A stretch of 14,147 bases of DNA from Candidatus Woesearchaeota archaeon (GTDB taxonomy: Archaea; Nanobdellota; Nanobdellia; SCGC-AAA011-G17; JACPNG01), in assembly GCA_016185555.1 (NCBI GenBank), contig JACPNI010000016.1, forward strand, positions 1-14,147. The letters are read 5' to 3'. Position numbers and translations under genes: made by a program. Position 1 is the stretch's first letter, and every line of letters starts with the position of its first letter. Below the pieces are notes generated by a model, which was given only the letters and a program-made list of their open reading frames with translations, was not told where the DNA came from and ran no database searches. This document shows positions 1 to 6,495 of the stretch, one piece after another.

Positions 1-1656
1 GAACATCTTAATGATGGCAAGGATCCGGTTAATGGCCCAATAGAAAAACTGGCTGAAGCTTATAACATAGCGAAGATGGTTTCCCCAGCATTGGTTTTTA
101 TTGATGAAGGTGACGAAGTAGCAAAGACTAGGAGAGGTACATATGAGGATATGCTGACTAATAAGTTCCTAAACATCCTGGATGGAAGTGAGCCTTTATA
201 TAATGTGTTTACAGTCTTGACAACAAACCAGTTAAGGAATATTGATCCTGCTGTTATAAGGTCGAAGAGATTATCGGTTTTGGATGTTAAGGGTTACCTT
301 AAAGAGAGTGATATCTTTGCAATTATCAAGAAGGTATTGGATAAAATTCCTCGGGATATTTCGTTAACATATGAAAAGATTTATACTATTGCTAAAAAAT
401 TATGCAATACGCCGGCTGATTTTGTTTTTTTTGCAGAGAAAATAAGTGACCTAAGGAATTCCGAGTTACAGACCATAAGAACATTAAGGGAAATTAAAGG
501 CCGTGAAAATTTTAAAGAATTTGCAACCTTGAACTACAATACAATTCTTGGTATTATGGGATCTTTAAAGGTAAGTGACAGTATAATAAATAATTCAAAG
601 TCTTCGCTTGATGATTTAATAAAGAATGCTGATATCCTTTACAGAAGCATATCTGATGTTAAGGAAGAAAAGGATTATCCGATAACAATATCACATGCAA
701 TAAAAGCAACGGAGTCTATGAAAAAGAATCCTATTAAGTCCGGAAAGATTATTCTTGATGATTTCCTTGAATCTGAAATATCAGAAGAGCCACAAGTTGG
801 GTTTGTCATGGGAGCAGCTTATGTTGAAGGGGGCGGTGGTGGGCTTGTGCCAATTTCAAGCACCCTTATATTTAATAAAAACCTGGAAAAAATAATAATA
901 ACAGGCGCATCATCCGAGAACATCCAAGGCGATGTGAAAGATTCTACAGATACGAAACATTCTGCAATAGAAGCATTTTCGCTTATACAGAACTATATAC
1001 AGTCATTGTGCAAAGAAATAAATATTTATAGGCTAATTGGAGAATATCTTGATAACTATACAATCCAGCATCAGTTCTTAAATCCTTTATACCGGGGAGG
1101 GGGGCCAAGTGCAGGGTTTGCATTATCCATCAATACCTTGTCACTAGTTTTGGATTTGCCAGTAAGAAATGATTTTGGCATTACAGGCGCCCCATGGAGC
1201 AGAGGCAAAAGCAGCGATGAAGTTGGATCTTCTATAATAATTGGCGGAGTAGAATATAAAACTGCAAGTGTATTGTCTGTATTGAACAGGATGTATATCC
1301 CAAACCAGAATATGAAGGATATTGATGCAACAGTTTTAGAAAATTATTGGAATCGAGGGAAAGATGTAATACCAGTATCAAGCTTCAGCCAGGCAGCGCC
1401 AGAGTTTTATTACTTTAACAGGGCACATGAAGAGTTATTCGATGAGTTTTGTAAAAGGAGAGTTGAGCAAAAGAAAACAGCGATGTATTCAGAGTTAGAG
1501 GCTAAAAATTATATTGATGAATTGAACAGTTTGCAGGCTAAATTAAAAAGTATGAGTGAAAATGAAATAATAAGAAGGATTCACTGCATTAAGAAATATG
1601 TTGAAAGCACTGGCAGAAATGAATACTCAAGTTTTTCCAGTATATTCAAGGAGTAG
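1..1656 (+). CDS. AAA+ ATPase / Lon-type (S16) protease fusion, 5' partial
   Basis: The frame is open from base 1, so the start lies left of the window; 551 residues are visible. Residue numbers below count from the Met at base 76. The AAA+ part shows a Walker B (VFIDEGDEV, 7-15), a sensor-1 Asn (TTNQ, 49-52) and an R-x-x-R arginine-finger element (DPAVIRSKR, 57-65) as in classical FtsH/Cdc48-type AAA proteins. Walker A must lie upstream. After a helical lid and linker comes a Lon proteolytic domain (about 241-440). Its catalytic Ser is S345 in GGGPSAGFAL and its catalytic Lys is K395 in IIGGVEYKTAS, so both dyad residues are kept. A Gly-rich run replaces the usual KDGPSAG lead-in. By family it should be an ATP-driven protease for damaged or regulatory proteins. 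Archaeal LonB normally has a Lon-type ATPase with membrane helices; no membrane segment is visible here. The 3' end overlaps the convergent neighbour by 11 nt. Confidence 0.85.
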   Translation, partial: EHLNDGKDPVNGPIEKLAEAYNIAKMVSPALVFIDEGDEVAKTRRGTYEDMLTNKFLNILDGSEPLYNVFTVLTTNQLRNIDPAVIRSKRLSVLDVKGYLKESDIFAIIKKVLDKIPRDISLTYEKIYTIAKKLCNTPADFVFFAEKISDLRNSELQTIRTLREIKGRENFKEFATLNYNTILGIMGSLKVSDSIINNSKSSLDDLIKNADILYRSISDVKEEKDYPITISHAIKATESMKKNPIKSGKIILDDFLESEISEEPQVGFVMGAAYVEGGGGGLVPISSTLIFNKNLEKIIITGASSENIQGDVKDSTDTKHSAIEAFSLIQNYIQSLCKEINIYRLIGEYLDNYTIQHQFLNPLYRGGGPSAGFALSINTLSLVLDLPVRNDFGITGAPWSRGKSSDEVGSSIIIGGVEYKTASVLSVLNRMYIPNQNMKDIDATVLENYWNRGKDVIPVSSFSQAAPEFYYFNRAHEELFDEFCKRRVEQKKTAMYSELEAKNYIDELNSLQAKLKSMSENEIIRRIHCIKKYVESTGRNEYSSFSSIFKE

Positions 1657-3352
1657 CGTTAAAGGTTTGTAGTATTTTATCAGCTTCTTCTGCTTCTTTG
1701 GTTTTTGGATGATACCGCAGGACATCTATAAGATAATCAATTGCTTTATCGTACTCATCATTTTCAATTAAAATATTTGCAAGATTAACCCTTGAAACAG
1801 ATGAAATATAAAGTTCAGGCCATTTATTAATCAAAGTCTCATAGTTAAGTATTGCATTTCCTATATCATCTAGTTCTTCGTAAATTTCTGCTTTTCTCAG
1901 GAGTGAGTCCGTGGCCTCCATCGATCCTGGGTATAGCTCAATAAGCCTTGAGAACTCATTTAGGGCTTTATCAAACTCCTTTTTATTGGCATATATATTA
2001 CTAAGGTCATAATATGATTTAACAATATAATCTTTAACAAAATTCTCTTCATTAAACGCCTTAAAATTCTTTATTGACTCATATGTTTTAACTGCATTAT
2101 CGGTGTCACCGTTCTCGAAAAAGGTTTGGGCCATGAGATACCTTGCTTTTACAATCATGAAACTATGCCCACTTTTTAATGAGATTTCCCTGTAGTTTGC
2201 TATTGCCTTTTCAGGCTGTTTAAGCTTCTGGTATGCAAAACCCAGATTTAATCTTAGCACATCATTTGAGAATTTGGTCTTTAGCTTATATTTGTTTTCA
2301 AGAACCTCTTCAAGGTTCTTTGCTGCTTTCTCATAATTGTTTTCCTTAAGATAAAGATTTCCAAGAGCTATTTTAAAATGCAATGAACTCTCAAATGCAG
2401 GATTTTTTGCAATCATTCCTTCAAGCTCTTCAATTGCTTTCTCCCTTTTTTCTTTTCTCTGTTTTTTTACATCAGACTCTTTCATTCCTTCTTTTTTATC
2501 AAAGTCAACATCAAAGTAGTCAAATACAGATATGTCAACTCCATATTGACTCATACCTTTTAGAGAGGTATTATTTGCCCTTAGGAATTCTTCCATATTA
2601 AACAAGAACCTTAATGCATCAAGCTCATCTTTTTTAAATGATAATAAACCAGAGGCTTTTTCATGATAAGATAACGTGTCCTCAATTTCTTTCATTGAGT
2701 TATTGCTGAATGATTTACCTATTATTCTTATCCCTTCTTTTATAATATCCTTTTCTTTTTTGGTAGTGTCCTTATTTTTTATATAGCCAAGAATATATGC
2801 CAAGTTATTAACAAGATATACTTCAGCACTGTAGCTTCTTACTGATGTTCCTATATACTTCATTGTAATATATTGTACAAAGCCCTCATTAAGCAGTTGA
2901 TTGTCTAATTTTCCTTTGCTATGGATATATTCATGTACTATCCCTTCTTTTATGCCGAGAAGGAGTGTATCAGGATTAGTATACATAATGCCATCTTTAT
3001 ATCTGCCAGCAACATCGCTATCTTCAAACTTATCAAAAATAATTTGTGGTATTTTTATTGAATAGGCCGGTATACCAACATTTTCAAGAAAGTTATCAAT
3101 ATCATCAAAAGGAAAGTTAGCAGGACTAATTTTGCTAATTAATAGATCTATATCATATTTGTTATCCAGTTCTGTATTCGCTTTTAGATCTGCTTTTGCT
3201 TCAAGCAGTATTGCTTCAAGTTCTTTTTTTCTTTCGTTTTTAAAATCTCTTTGTGTTGCATTGTGTTGAGCATAGCTTAATCCAATAGGTATTGCAGCTA
3301 CCACACCACTAACCAAAGCAATTGCTGCTAGTTTCTTCCAAGTTAATCTCAT
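1646..3352 (-). CDS. Exported HExxH metallopeptidase-like protein with C-terminal TPR repeats
   Basis: This 568-residue protein starts with Lys/Arg and a hydrophobic stretch (about 5-27), a signal peptide or N-terminal anchor, so the rest should lie outside the membrane. Residues 140-144 read HEYIH, a zinc-binding HExxH motif, followed by LNEGFVQYI with a candidate third ligand E156. That layout resembles gluzincin/peptidase-MA-like enzymes, although the gap between H144 and E156 (11 residues) is short. From about residue 303 to the end the sequence is a chain of about six TPR-like helical pairs (for example YEKAAKNLEEVL and FDKALNEFSRLIELYP), a protein-binding scaffold. A likely role is a surface peptidase recruited through its TPRs; substrate unknown. 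The ATG fits a leaderless transcript from a TATA box about 26 bases upstream. It converges on the AAA-Lon gene and diverges from hppA. Not certain: catalysis has not been shown for such short-spaced motifs. Confidence 0.82.
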   Translation of the reverse strand: MRLTWKKLAAIALVSGVVAAIPIGLSYAQHNATQRDFKNERKKELEAILLEAKADLKANTELDNKYDIDLLISKISPANFPFDDIDNFLENVGIPAYSIKIPQIIFDKFEDSDVAGRYKDGIMYTNPDTLLLGIKEGIVHEYIHSKGKLDNQLLNEGFVQYITMKYIGTSVRSYSAEVYLVNNLAYILGYIKNKDTTKKEKDIIKEGIRIIGKSFSNNSMKEIEDTLSYHEKASGLLSFKKDELDALRFLFNMEEFLRANNTSLKGMSQYGVDISVFDYFDVDFDKKEGMKESDVKKQRKEKREKAIEELEGMIAKNPAFESSLHFKIALGNLYLKENNYEKAAKNLEEVLENKYKLKTKFSNDVLRLNLGFAYQKLKQPEKAIANYREISLKSGHSFMIVKARYLMAQTFFENGDTDNAVKTYESIKNFKAFNEENFVKDYIVKSYYDLSNIYANKKEFDKALNEFSRLIELYPGSMEATDSLLRKAEIYEELDDIGNAILNYETLINKWPELYISSVSRVNLANILIENDEYDKAIDYLIDVLRYHPKTKEAEEADKILQTFNATP

Positions 3353-3375
3353 CTAGGAACTTGCACCGAATTTGC

Positions 3376-3383
3376 TTTATATA
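3376..3383 (-). promoter_or_regulatory. TATA box of the HExxH-TPR gene
   Basis: On the minus strand this reads TATATAAA. Its centre is about 27 bases upstream of the ATG at 3352, which puts transcription start at or next to the start codon, so the mRNA is probably leaderless. Inference from spacing only. Confidence 0.55.
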
Positions 3384-3426
3384 CGTTTTGACAAATATTC
3401 TTATTGTCTTGGGAATATGGAAAAGA

Positions 3427-3434
3427 TTATAAAT
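3427..3434 (+). promoter_or_regulatory. BRE/TATA promoter of hppA
   Basis: TTATAAAT preceded by purine-rich GGAAAAGA (BRE-like). The centre lies about 27 bases before the ATG at 3458, which predicts a leaderless hppA transcript; there is no Shine-Dalgarno sequence before the ATG. It lies back to back with the promoter of the minus-strand gene in a 105-bp divergent region. Confidence 0.6.
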
Positions 3435-3457
3435 AAACATCTCTGCGAAATAAGAAA

Positions 3458-5512
3458 ATGATTTTACTAGGAATTGTAATAGTGATAAGTATTTTGGCAT
3501 TGCTCTTTGCTGTTTATTTAACAAAACAAATCCTGAAGATGGATGCAGGAACAGAAGCAATGCAGGAAGTTTCAAATGCAATTAAAATTGGCGCTCAGGC
3601 TTTTCTAAAGCGACAATATACAACAATCGGCACTCTTACATTAGCGTTAACGATAATTATATTCCTTGTATACTCTTTTTTAGGAAAATTTGATTTGGGG
3701 TGGAGGACTTCCATTTCATTTCTTTTTGGCGCAATAAGTTCGGCATTTGCTGGAATATTTTGTATGTGGGTATCTATAAGGGCCAATGTCAGAACAACAA
3801 GTGCAGCAAGGAGAAGCATTAAAGATGCTTTTATAGTTGCTTTCCGGGGCGGAGCAATCTCAGGTATTGTTATTGTTGCAATGTCTTTGCTTGGTGTTTC
3901 TCTATTATACTATCTATTCAGCATAGGCATTGAAACAAAAGAAGTTCCTTTCCTCATGGTTGGCTATGGCTTTGGAGCATCATTTGTTGCTTTATTTGCA
4001 CAATTAGGTGGGGGGATTTATACAAAAGCAGCTGATGTTGGTTCTGATTTGGTTGGCAAAGTTGAGCAAGGCATTCCAGAAGATGACCCCAGAAACCCGG
4101 CTGTAATTGCGGATAATGTTGGTGATAATGTTGGTGATTGTGCTGGACGAGGGGCGGATTTATTTGAGAGCACAGCAGCTGAGAATATTGGTGCTATGAT
4201 TTTAGGGGTTGCTTTATATCCTTATTTTGGACTAAGTGGTGTTTTATTCCCGTTGGTTGTAAGGGCTTTTGGTTTGATAACAACTATTATTGGTATTATG
4301 TCTGTAAAACTTAAGAATGAAGACGAAAACCCAATGCATGCTTTGAATAGGGGGTACTATATAACAAGTTTCTTGGCAGCTATTGTATTTTACATAACAA
4401 CCAAATGGCTTCTTGGCAATATATGGTTCTTCTATGCTGGTCTTGTTGGTATTGCAACAAGCATATTAATTGTCTGGATTACTGTTTATTATACTGAATC
4501 AAGCTATAGGCCAGTTAAAAGTATAGCGAAGGCATCTCTGACTGGGCATGCAACTAATGTAATATCTGGATTTGCTGTAGCATTAGAAGCAACTGTATTA
4601 CCAATAATTGTTTTATCATTTGCTTTATTTTTTTCATTCAAGTTTGGCACTTTAAGTGGCATACCTCATGGAGGATTATTTGGTACAGCAGTTGCAACAA
4701 TGGGTATGCTTGCAACAGCGGCATATGTTTTAGCAATGGATAATTTTGGCCCGATAACAGATAATGCCGGCGGTATAGCTGCAATGAGCAATTCGTCTGA
4801 TGAAGTAAGAAAAAGAACAGATAAACTTGATGCCGTTGGGAATACTACAAAAGCATTAACAAAGGGATATGCCATCGGTAGTGCAGCATTGGCGGCTTTC
4901 TTATTGTTTACCGCATATTTGGATGATGTTGCAAAATATACGGGATTAAGTGTTGTTGTAGTTGATATATCAAAAATTGATGTTTTTATTGGTGCTTTAC
5001 TTGGAGCAATGTTGATTTTCTTGTTTAGTGCATTTGCAATAAGGGCAGTTGGTGATACAGCATATACTATTGTAAATGAAGTAAGACGACAGTGGAAAGA
5101 AAAGAAAGGAATAATGACTGGAAAGGAAAAACCAGATTATGCTAGGGTTGTGGATATATGTGTTAAGGCATCATTAAAGGAGATGATCTTGCCCGGGTTA
5201 ATGGTTGTTGTTATAACTGTTGTTGTTGGTGTGGTTTTGGGATATGAAGCAGTTGCAGCATATTTAATGGTTGCAACAATAACCGGTATTTTGATGGCTC
5301 TATTATTGAACACCGGTGGTGGGGCTTGGGATAATGCTAAAAAACTTATTGAAGAAGGGATGCATGGCGGAAAAGGCTCTGATGCACATAAAGCAGCTGT
5401 AACTGGTGATACTGTTGGTGACCCGATGAAAGATTGTGCAGGGCCCTCATTGCATGTTTTAATTAAGTTATTGAGCACAATTACTCTGGTTTTGGTGCCT
5501 TTGTTTGTATAA
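3458..5512 (+). CDS. hppA: Membrane-bound proton-translocating pyrophosphatase, K+-independent type
   Basis: A 684-residue, very hydrophobic protein (about 16 membrane helices expected for the family) that hydrolyses cytosolic pyrophosphate and pumps protons out. The signature block is intact: KVEQGIPEDDPRNPAVIADN (201-220) then VGDNVGDCAGRGADLFES (221-238), carrying the Asp residues that bind Mg-PPi. The C-terminal motifs GGGAWDNAKK (620-629) and GDTVGDPMKDCAGPS (650-664) are present too. The subtype is set by GNTTKALTKGYAIGSA (461-476): K465 and T468 match the Lys/Thr pair of K+-independent enzymes, while K+-dependent ones have Ala at both. All known Na+-pumping PPases are K+-dependent, so this one should pump H+. 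It is expressed alone from its own TATA box, with no partner gene. In a cell with few other visible energy systems it would recover energy from biosynthetic PPi. Confidence 0.97.
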   Translation: MILLGIVIVISILALLFAVYLTKQILKMDAGTEAMQEVSNAIKIGAQAFLKRQYTTIGTLTLALTIIIFLVYSFLGKFDLGWRTSISFLFGAISSAFAGIFCMWVSIRANVRTTSAARRSIKDAFIVAFRGGAISGIVIVAMSLLGVSLLYYLFSIGIETKEVPFLMVGYGFGASFVALFAQLGGGIYTKAADVGSDLVGKVEQGIPEDDPRNPAVIADNVGDNVGDCAGRGADLFESTAAENIGAMILGVALYPYFGLSGVLFPLVVRAFGLITTIIGIMSVKLKNEDENPMHALNRGYYITSFLAAIVFYITTKWLLGNIWFFYAGLVGIATSILIVWITVYYTESSYRPVKSIAKASLTGHATNVISGFAVALEATVLPIIVLSFALFFSFKFGTLSGIPHGGLFGTAVATMGMLATAAYVLAMDNFGPITDNAGGIAAMSNSSDEVRKRTDKLDAVGNTTKALTKGYAIGSAALAAFLLFTAYLDDVAKYTGLSVVVVDISKIDVFIGALLGAMLIFLFSAFAIRAVGDTAYTIVNEVRRQWKEKKGIMTGKEKPDYARVVDICVKASLKEMILPGLMVVVITVVVGVVLGYEAVAAYLMVATITGILMALLLNTGGGAWDNAKKLIEEGMHGGKGSDAHKAAVTGDTVGDPMKDCAGPSLHVLIKLLSTITLVLVPLFV

Positions 5513-5600
5513 TTCTTTCTATAATAATTATAAGAGATAACAGGACTTAACTTATTTCTATAGAGGAACTTATTCCACGGTAAGACACAAAAACAAAAGT

Positions 5601-5635
5601 TTCCAAAAGGTTTAAAAAGCCTTTTTTTATTGGAA
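5601..5635. repeat. Imperfect inverted repeat with T tract between hppA and rpl7ae
   Basis: The arms are TTCCAA (5601-5606) and TTGGAA (5630-5635), with an inner pair AAAAGG (5605-5610) and CCTTTT (5620-5625) followed by three more T. It could act as a stem plus T-run terminator for hppA, which stops 89 bases earlier, or as an operator, since the rpl7ae TATA-like element sits in the loop. Nothing else is recognisable in 5513-5668 apart from the promoter and leader of rpl7ae. Confidence 0.35.
5611..5618 (+). promoter_or_regulatory. TATA-like box of the rpl7ae operon
   Basis: TTTAAAAA lies 50-58 bases before the rpl7ae ATG. With the usual spacing of about 26 bases, transcription would start near 5638-5642 and give a leader of about 27-31 nt. 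This is one of the few leadered messages in the window and is just long enough to hold the kink-turn at 5643-5665. Confidence 0.5.
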
Positions 5636-5642
5636 TAGTATC

Positions 5643-5665
5643 AAATCAATGACGAAAGGAGATTT
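5643..5665 (+). promoter_or_regulatory. Predicted kink-turn in the rpl7ae leader that includes the Shine-Dalgarno sequence
   Basis: Read as RNA: AAAUC (5643-5647) pairs with GAUUU (5661-5665) as the canonical stem. A three-base bulge AAU (5648-5650, with the preferred U at the third position) follows, then GA (5651-5652) opposite GA (5659-5660) for the two sheared G-A pairs. A C-G pair (5653/5658) closes a GAAA tetraloop (5654-5657). The Shine-Dalgarno GGAG (5658-5661), seven bases before the ATG, lies inside the element. L7Ae is the archaeal kink-turn binding protein, so binding its own leader would hide the ribosome site. Autoregulation by this mechanism has been reported in Sulfolobus; here it is inferred from sequence. 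Confidence 0.7.
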
Positions 5666-5668
5666 AAA

Positions 5669-6004
5669 ATGGAAATATCAAAAGAAATTAATGAGAAAAT
5701 TTTTGAAGCTGTTGAAGTAGCAAAAACTACAGGCAAGCTTAAAAAAGGTACAAATGAGGTTACAAAAGCAGCTGAGCGTGGTACTGCCAGCCTAGTTATT
5801 GTTGCTAAAGATGTTAATCCTAAAGAAATAATAATGCACCTGGCCCCATTGTGCAAGGAAAAAGAAATTCCTTATGTTGAGATTTCTAGTAAGGAAGAGT
5901 TAGGTACTGCAGCTGGCTTGAATAGACCAACTTCTGCTGTTGCAATAGTGCAAGAAGGAGAAGCAAAAAACCTCATTAAGGAAATTGTTACAGCTTTAAA
6001 GTAA
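5669..6004 (+). CDS. rpl7ae: Ribosomal protein L7Ae (kink-turn RNA-binding protein)
   Basis: A 111-residue L7Ae/L30e/S12e/Gadd45-fold protein, slightly shorter at the N-terminus than the usual 117-125. In archaea it is part of the large ribosomal subunit and also nucleates box C/D and H/ACA RNPs and RNase P by binding kink-turns. The RNA-contact motif KKGTNEVTKAAERG (25-38), with N29, E30 and K33, and the loop AAGLNRPTSAVAIV (81-94) that reads the flipped bulge base are both present. The ATG is preceded by GGAG at an ideal spacing. It is the first gene of a tight operon: the S28e gene starts one base after its stop. Its leader carries a predicted kink-turn, so it probably controls its own translation. 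Confidence 0.97.
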   Translation: MEISKEINEKIFEAVEVAKTTGKLKKGTNEVTKAAERGTASLVIVAKDVNPKEIIMHLAPLCKEKEIPYVEISSKEELGTAAGLNRPTSAVAIVQEGEAKNLIKEIVTALK

Positions 6005-6005
6005 T

Positions 6006-6305
6006 ATGGCTAAAGATCTACAACCAAAACAAAAACAACAGCAAGTAGGTGAAGAAAAATCTTCTGGAAAGGCTTTTTTTAGTAATGCTTCTCCTGCAGT
6101 TGTTGAAGAATTAATAGGAAGGACCGGAACGAGGGGAGAAGGTATGCAGGTAAGGTGCAGGATACTTGAAGGTCCAGATAAAAATAAAATATTAAGGCGA
6201 AATGTTAAAGGTCCAGTTAGGATTAGAGATATTCTGATGCTGAGGGAAACTGAAATAGGGGTAAGAAGGATTGGAACAGGAAGTTCAAGAACCAACCAAA
6301 GTTAA
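6006..6305 (+). CDS. rps28e: Small-subunit ribosomal protein S28e with N- and C-terminal extensions
   Basis: The core (about 27-92) has the family hallmarks IGRTGTRGEGMQVRCRILEG (38-57) and RNVKGPVRIRDILMLRETE (65-83), which form the OB-fold RNA-binding protein near the mRNA exit of the 30S subunit. At 99 residues it is longer than the usual 65-75. About 26 residues, rich in Lys and Gln (PKQKQQQ), precede the core and about 8 follow it (GSSRTNQS). The ATG lies one base after the rpl7ae stop. No other ATG, GTG or TTG was found in frame before the core, so the extension appears real. There is no clear Shine-Dalgarno sequence; coupling to L7Ae translation is likely. The next gene starts two bases after the stop. 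Confidence 0.95.
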   Translation: MAKDLQPKQKQQQVGEEKSSGKAFFSNASPAVVEELIGRTGTRGEGMQVRCRILEGPDKNKILRRNVKGPVRIRDILMLRETEIGVRRIGTGSSRTNQS

Positions 6306-6307
6306 AA

Positions 6308-6487
6308 ATGGCAAATTGCAGTTTTTGTGGAAAGAGTATTGAGAAAGGAACTGGAAAGATTTATGTTAAAAATGATGGCAAGATCTTTTTTTTTGATAAT
6401 AATAAGTGTGAAAAGAATATGCTTAAGTTAGGTAGAATCCCTAGAGAACATAAGTGGACCAAGTTCTATGAAAAGGGAAAGAAATAG
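6308..6487 (+). CDS. rpl24e: Large-subunit ribosomal protein L24e, altered zinc site
   Basis: A 59-residue protein recognised from MANCSFCGKSIEKGTGKIYV at the start and KCEKNMLKLGRIPREHKWTK (33-52). L24e sits on the 50S surface at the subunit interface. Relatives carry four cysteines, C-x2-C and then C-x3-C in a motif like FCSSKC. Here C4, C7 and C34 are present, but the third Cys is replaced by Asp: the motif reads FDNNKC with D30 (codon GAT). The zinc may be bound by three Cys and one Asp, or the site may be weakened. It is third in the L7Ae-S28e-L24e operon, two bases after S28e. In many archaea ndk and infB follow; here they do not, and the next gene, eight bases on, is an unassigned protein. 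Confidence 0.95.
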   Translation: MANCSFCGKSIEKGTGKIYVKNDGKIFFFDNNKCEKNMLKLGRIPREHKWTKFYEKGKK

Positions 6488-6495
6488 TTCTTAAA

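Noticed and set aside
3309..5478. Several open frames on the minus strand across the hppA gene and its promoter
   Set aside because: They lie antisense to a fully conserved pyrophosphatase, have biased compositions (Ala/Pro/Thr or Leu rich) and show no motif.
3458..5512. A Na+-pumping pyrophosphatase
   Set aside because: The Lys/Thr pair at 465/468 marks the K+-independent class, and known Na+ pumps are K+-dependent.
5996..6295. A 99-codon minus-strand frame across S28e
   Set aside because: It mirrors the S28e gene almost exactly and encodes a low-complexity Leu/Pro/Ser sequence, a shadow of the real gene.
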